A stretch of 35,018 nt of DNA, taken from NCBI GenBank assembly GCA_023402395.1, contig JAEYGI010000047.1, positions 1-35,018 on the forward strand, read 5' to 3'. Made by a program: the position numbers and the translations under genes. The notes below the pieces were generated by a model. That model was not told the origin of the DNA, made no database searches, and saw nothing but the letters and a program-made list of their open reading frames with translations. Positions 32,705-35,018 of the stretch are shown here, piece by piece (the stretch's first letter is position 1; the number at the start of each line of letters is the position of its first letter). This DNA is from Bacillota bacterium. Lineage in GTDB: Bacteria; Bacillota; UBA4882; UBA8346.

Positions 32705-33544
32705 TCATCGGTTGCTCGAATATGCGCGTTCTTCCGAAAGGAGCATCTGAATTTCCGTCGCGAACCGTTTGGGATTTCCGGGTAGGATGATCCCCGGGCC
32801 TTTGAGGTAAACCTCGCGGGACGGGCCGTGGACCGTCAGCCGGTTTTCATGGATATGGTCGATCAGCGCCTTATAGGCCGGGCCCAGGCTTGAATACGGG
32901 CCCTGATGAATCAGCGCGACGGCCGCGCCGCCCTGAAGCCGGGCGCACCGGATCCCGTCCGCCTCCACCCGGGCCCGCACCGGGACGCAAGCCTCAATCT
33001 CCGCGTCAGCTTCGCGATACTCCTGATCATAATAAAGGGAGAACGGCGCCCCGCAACAAAGCTGGCCGCAATGGCGAAAGAGTTTTTTAAAAACCAGGCT
33101 TACCTCGTGATACCTTCCTTTAAACCGGATCGAGGCCACCAGCGGACTGGGAAGATTCCGGCGGACAATTTGAAGGCCCGCCGGCCCGATCCCGGGTTCA
33201 GCGGAACCCCGGGTCCGGAGGAGAAAATCATTCAGTTTCCGTTGGGTTTCGATGTACCGGGCCATTTTTTGGCGAACCTCCGCTAATTTTTGCCGGACGT
33301 GGCCCGTCAGATCCGAATCGTCGGCGCATTGTTCCAGGATTTCCTTGATTTCGGTCAAGGAAAAATCAAGCGCTTTCAGTTCACCGATGAGACCCGCCCG
33401 CTCCAGGCAGCTCTCGTCGTAAAAGCGGTAGCCGGACTCCCGGTCGATGAAGCTCGGTTCCAATAGCCCGCATTCATGGTAAAAGCGCAACGTTTTTACA
33501 CTCAAGCTTGTAATGCGTGAGAACTCTCCGATTTGATACCGCAT
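32705..33544 (-). CDS. MerR family regulator with GyrI-like effector domain
   Basis: A 279-residue activator of the BmrR type. The N-terminal winged helix (residues 1-70) begins MRYQIGEFSRITSLSVKTLRFYHECGLLEPSF, followed by the GYRFYDESCLERAGLI wing and a long dimerisation helix. The C-terminal domain (about 125-275) is GyrI-like, a pocket for hydrophobic or cationic drugs, with ALIHQGPYSSLGPAYKALIDHI. GGGAG lies ten bases before the ATG. It is encoded 60 bp after a small membrane-protein gene on the same strand, which may be its target or simply a neighbour. Confidence 0.92.
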   Translation of the reverse strand: MRYQIGEFSRITSLSVKTLRFYHECGLLEPSFIDRESGYRFYDESCLERAGLIGELKALDFSLTEIKEILEQCADDSDLTGHVRQKLAEVRQKMARYIETQRKLNDFLLRTRGSAEPGIGPAGLQIVRRNLPSPLVASIRFKGRYHEVSLVFKKLFRHCGQLCCGAPFSLYYDQEYREADAEIEACVPVRARVEADGIRCARLQGGAAVALIHQGPYSSLGPAYKALIDHIHENRLTVHGPSREVYLKGPGIILPGNPKRFATEIQMLLSEERAYSSNR

Positions 33545-33604
33545 TTTCTTGAAACTCCCGCCACTGATCTACACACGTCCATTCTACCATATGACGGAAA
33601 TTTC

Positions 33605-34126
33605 TTAGCTCTCATTTGGACTTGATTGCCGGTTCCGGATCTCATATTTTTTCTGAAACTCAGCGCTGCTGACGCCCAGCAATTTTTGGGCGGCTTCCGG
33701 ATGGGTGGACGAGTACATTTGCTGATAGTTGATAAACGGCGAAAAGATGACGAGCCCGATCAATAGCCCCAAGAAGGCGCTTTGATAATCGTCGCCGGCG
33801 AAGGTGCCCCAGAGCAGCCAGACGACGTTCAGAACCATAATGATGTGGCTGATCTGGGCAATCAAATTGAACCCGCTCCACGGGAACAAGAAAAGCCCCA
33901 GTCCCCCGAAAAAAACGATGGGCAGCACGGCGGCATGAAGGACGGTCCGGTCCTGGGTGATTAAAAAGATTAGGAATCCGATGAGATAGGCGATATTCGC
34001 CGGAGCGCAGGCGTTAAAGACAATCCACTCAATCGGTTTCGCCTTGGCGACTCTCAAAAAGTAATGGGTGCTGTTGAGGGTCGTGAGCAACAACAGTACG
34101 GCCAAGCTGTTTCCGATAATATTCAC
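33605..34126 (-). CDS. Membrane protein of unknown function
   Basis: A 173-residue protein with about five hydrophobic helices (beginning at residues 4, 36, 62, 88 and 112) and a polar C-terminal tail of about 45 residues containing QKLLGVSSAEFQKKYEIRN. No family is recognised. The GTG start has GGAGG about ten bases upstream. It precedes the MerR gene on the same strand, so the two may form a unit. Confidence 0.75.
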   Translation of the reverse strand: MNIIGNSLAVLLLLTTLNSTHYFLRVAKAKPIEWIVFNACAPANIAYLIGFLIFLITQDRTVLHAAVLPIVFFGGLGLFLFPWSGFNLIAQISHIIMVLNVVWLLWGTFAGDDYQSAFLGLLIGLVIFSPFINYQQMYSSTHPEAAQKLLGVSSAEFQKKYEIRNRQSSPNES

Positions 34127-34219
34127 GGCAATGCGCCTCCCGAAAATTGGTTTTCTTATTTAGGATAAGGCCTCCCGTTACGGGAGAGTCAAGGGCAGCC
34201 CGAACGGTTGCTCTTAGGT

Positions 34220-34639
34220 CCCGATCAGTTGGGAGCGGTCCCGCTCCAGATGATCGGAGTGTCTGATCGGTTGATCCGGGTGCCGCCGCAACTGATCCGA
34301 CTGCCCGATCGGTTGATTGGGATGCCGGATCAGATGGGGGCGGGGTCGCTCCAACTGGAGCAAGTGCCGGATCAGTTGGAGCAAATGTCGCTCCAAATGG
34401 AAATATTAGAGGATCATTTGAAGGAACTGTTTCTCCAGATGGAAATGTTGGAGGATCATTTGAAGGAAGAGCCCCTTCAGTTGATCCGACTGTTACTCCA
34501 GATCGAAAAAGTGTTCCTTCAGTTGGAGCGGGCGCCGCTCCAGATGATCGGGGAGTCGGATCAGTTGGAGCGGGTATTGCTTCAGATGGCCGGGAGTCTG
34601 GATCAGTTGGAGCAGGGGCGTGACCGGTTGAAGCGGGAG
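34220..34639 (+). repeat. 21-bp tandem array encoding heptads
   Basis: Twenty consecutive 21-base units without an indel. Unit positions 7-12 are almost always C(A/G)(G/A)(T/A)TG, alternating units start with GATCAG or CTCCAG, and GGAG recurs late in the unit. One plus-strand frame stays open from a TTG at 34208 to 34714 and reads as 20 heptads such as PDQLEQM, SLQMEIL and EDHLKEL, with leucine or methionine at a fixed place, so it could encode a coiled coil of 168 residues. There is no proper ribosome binding site, and the minus frame is heptad-periodic too, so the DNA period alone may explain the frame. Confidence 0.8.
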
Positions 34640-34730
34640 TTTATGGAGGCGGGGGAGGTGTCTGGAATGGTGATTAAGCAGAGTTTTATGATTACGCTGA
34701 GGTTGAGAGGGTGATTAAGGTCGTGAAGCA

Positions 34731-34880
34731 AGCCGACCGGAGGCTGAAGACCTCCAGCTGTATTCCATCCGTGGACAGCTGGACTTGAACCTTCCTGGTT
34801 CTGGTCCGGCTACAAGGCGCAAGGACCCTGAAGGGCCCTAGGAACGGAGCAGGATGAGATATTCCGCTTGAGTCCAGCCA
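34731..34880 (+). ncRNA. Structured RNA, possible HEARO / IscB omega RNA
   Basis: A dense series of hairpins: GGAGG (34739-34743) with CCTCC (34751-34755); CCAGCTGT (34754-34761) with ACAGCTGG (34775-34782) around ATTCCATCCGTGG; then ACTTGAACC and CCTGGTTCTGGTCC; GGTCC (34803-34807) with GGACC (34822-34826); GAGCAGGAT (34847-34855) with ATTCCGCTT (34861-34869), one mismatch. Part of it recurs on the minus strand at 364-446 with a re-paired stem. The order and the GGAGCAGGATGAGA-type 3' block fit my memory of HEARO RNAs, which lie upstream of iscB. The window ends before such a gene could be seen. An IS110-type bridge RNA or another mobile-element RNA is the alternative. Confidence 0.5.
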
Positions 34881-35018
34881 TGGAGGGCTTGCATCTATCT
34901 CAATAAATTAAAATATATCTTTAAAATTCTTCGAATATCTCAGATTTTTAAATTGGTCAATATAAACAGCTATAGTGAACCTGCCTGTTAATCGATGAAG
35001 ACCACTCCTTCTTCATTG
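34881..35018. other. AT-rich right edge
   Basis: No gene is seen. Composition falls sharply from GC-rich to AT-rich right after the structured RNA, as at a boundary of acquired DNA. Any associated gene lies beyond the window. Confidence 0.35.

Noticed and set aside
34208..34714. The 168-codon frame over the heptad array as a definite gene
   Set aside because: No ribosome binding site precedes the TTG, and a 21-base repeat keeps any frame open; it was listed as a repeat with possible coding.

Overview
The window has about 56-57% G+C with AT-rich margins. It looks like a chromosomal segment of a Gram-negative-type (diderm) member of the Firmicutes; Hydrogenispora/Limnochordia-like bacteria would fit, but the species is a guess. 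The evidence is a mixture of traits: strong AGGAGG-type ribosome binding sites, frequent TTG/GTG starts, a ykkC-type riboswitch with an intrinsic terminator and MerR/GyrI and TetR regulators on one side, and unmistakable outer-membrane proteins on the other (an RND pump, a patatin-POTRA-barrel protein, two PagL-like barrels). No rRNA, tRNA, CRISPR array or complete transposase was seen.

Layout. 1-1750: gene-poor, mosaic left margin with inverted repeats, a minus-strand copy of a structured RNA, an AT-rich membrane-protein gene and a probable 5' fragment of a group II intron. 1753-3128: a small ORF and a calcium-binding-repeat protein on the minus strand. 3567-6608: a large cytoplasmic hybrid histidine kinase with a LacI-type sugar-sensor domain. 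6818-11770: a TetR regulator and the RND efflux pair it probably controls, through two operators with the same 20-bp geometry. 11956-15514: a second TetR regulator, a patatin-type outer-membrane phospholipase and a lipid A deacylase-like barrel. 15686-18537: a LUD-domain protein convergent with ablA-ablB, which make the osmolyte N-epsilon-acetyl-beta-lysine. 18642-21501: promoter, ykkC-family riboswitch, terminator and a three-gene ABC exporter. 21694-22308: a second PagL-like barrel, followed by about 730 bp of repeat-rich non-coding DNA that includes a 21-bp phased array. 23044-32554: a divergent surface-glycan locus. Its minus-strand arm has an aminotransferase, a Gfo/Idh oxidoreductase and a nitrilase; its plus-strand arm has a glycosyltransferase, three tandem GT-B paralogues and a CMP-sugar synthetase. 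32705-34126: a MerR/GyrI regulator and a small membrane protein. 34127-35018: a second 21-bp array, then a full-length plus-strand copy of the structured RNA.

The common theme is envelope building and defence: drug/solute export, outer-membrane lipid remodelling, glycan decoration and osmoprotection. The strongest candidates for something new are (1) two homologous structured RNAs, one at each end of the window, whose shared hairpin keeps its loop and changes its stem by compensating substitutions; (2) the ykkC-like riboswitch in front of an ABC-2 exporter of unknown substrate; and (3) two unrelated arrays with an exact 21-bp (two helical turns) period.
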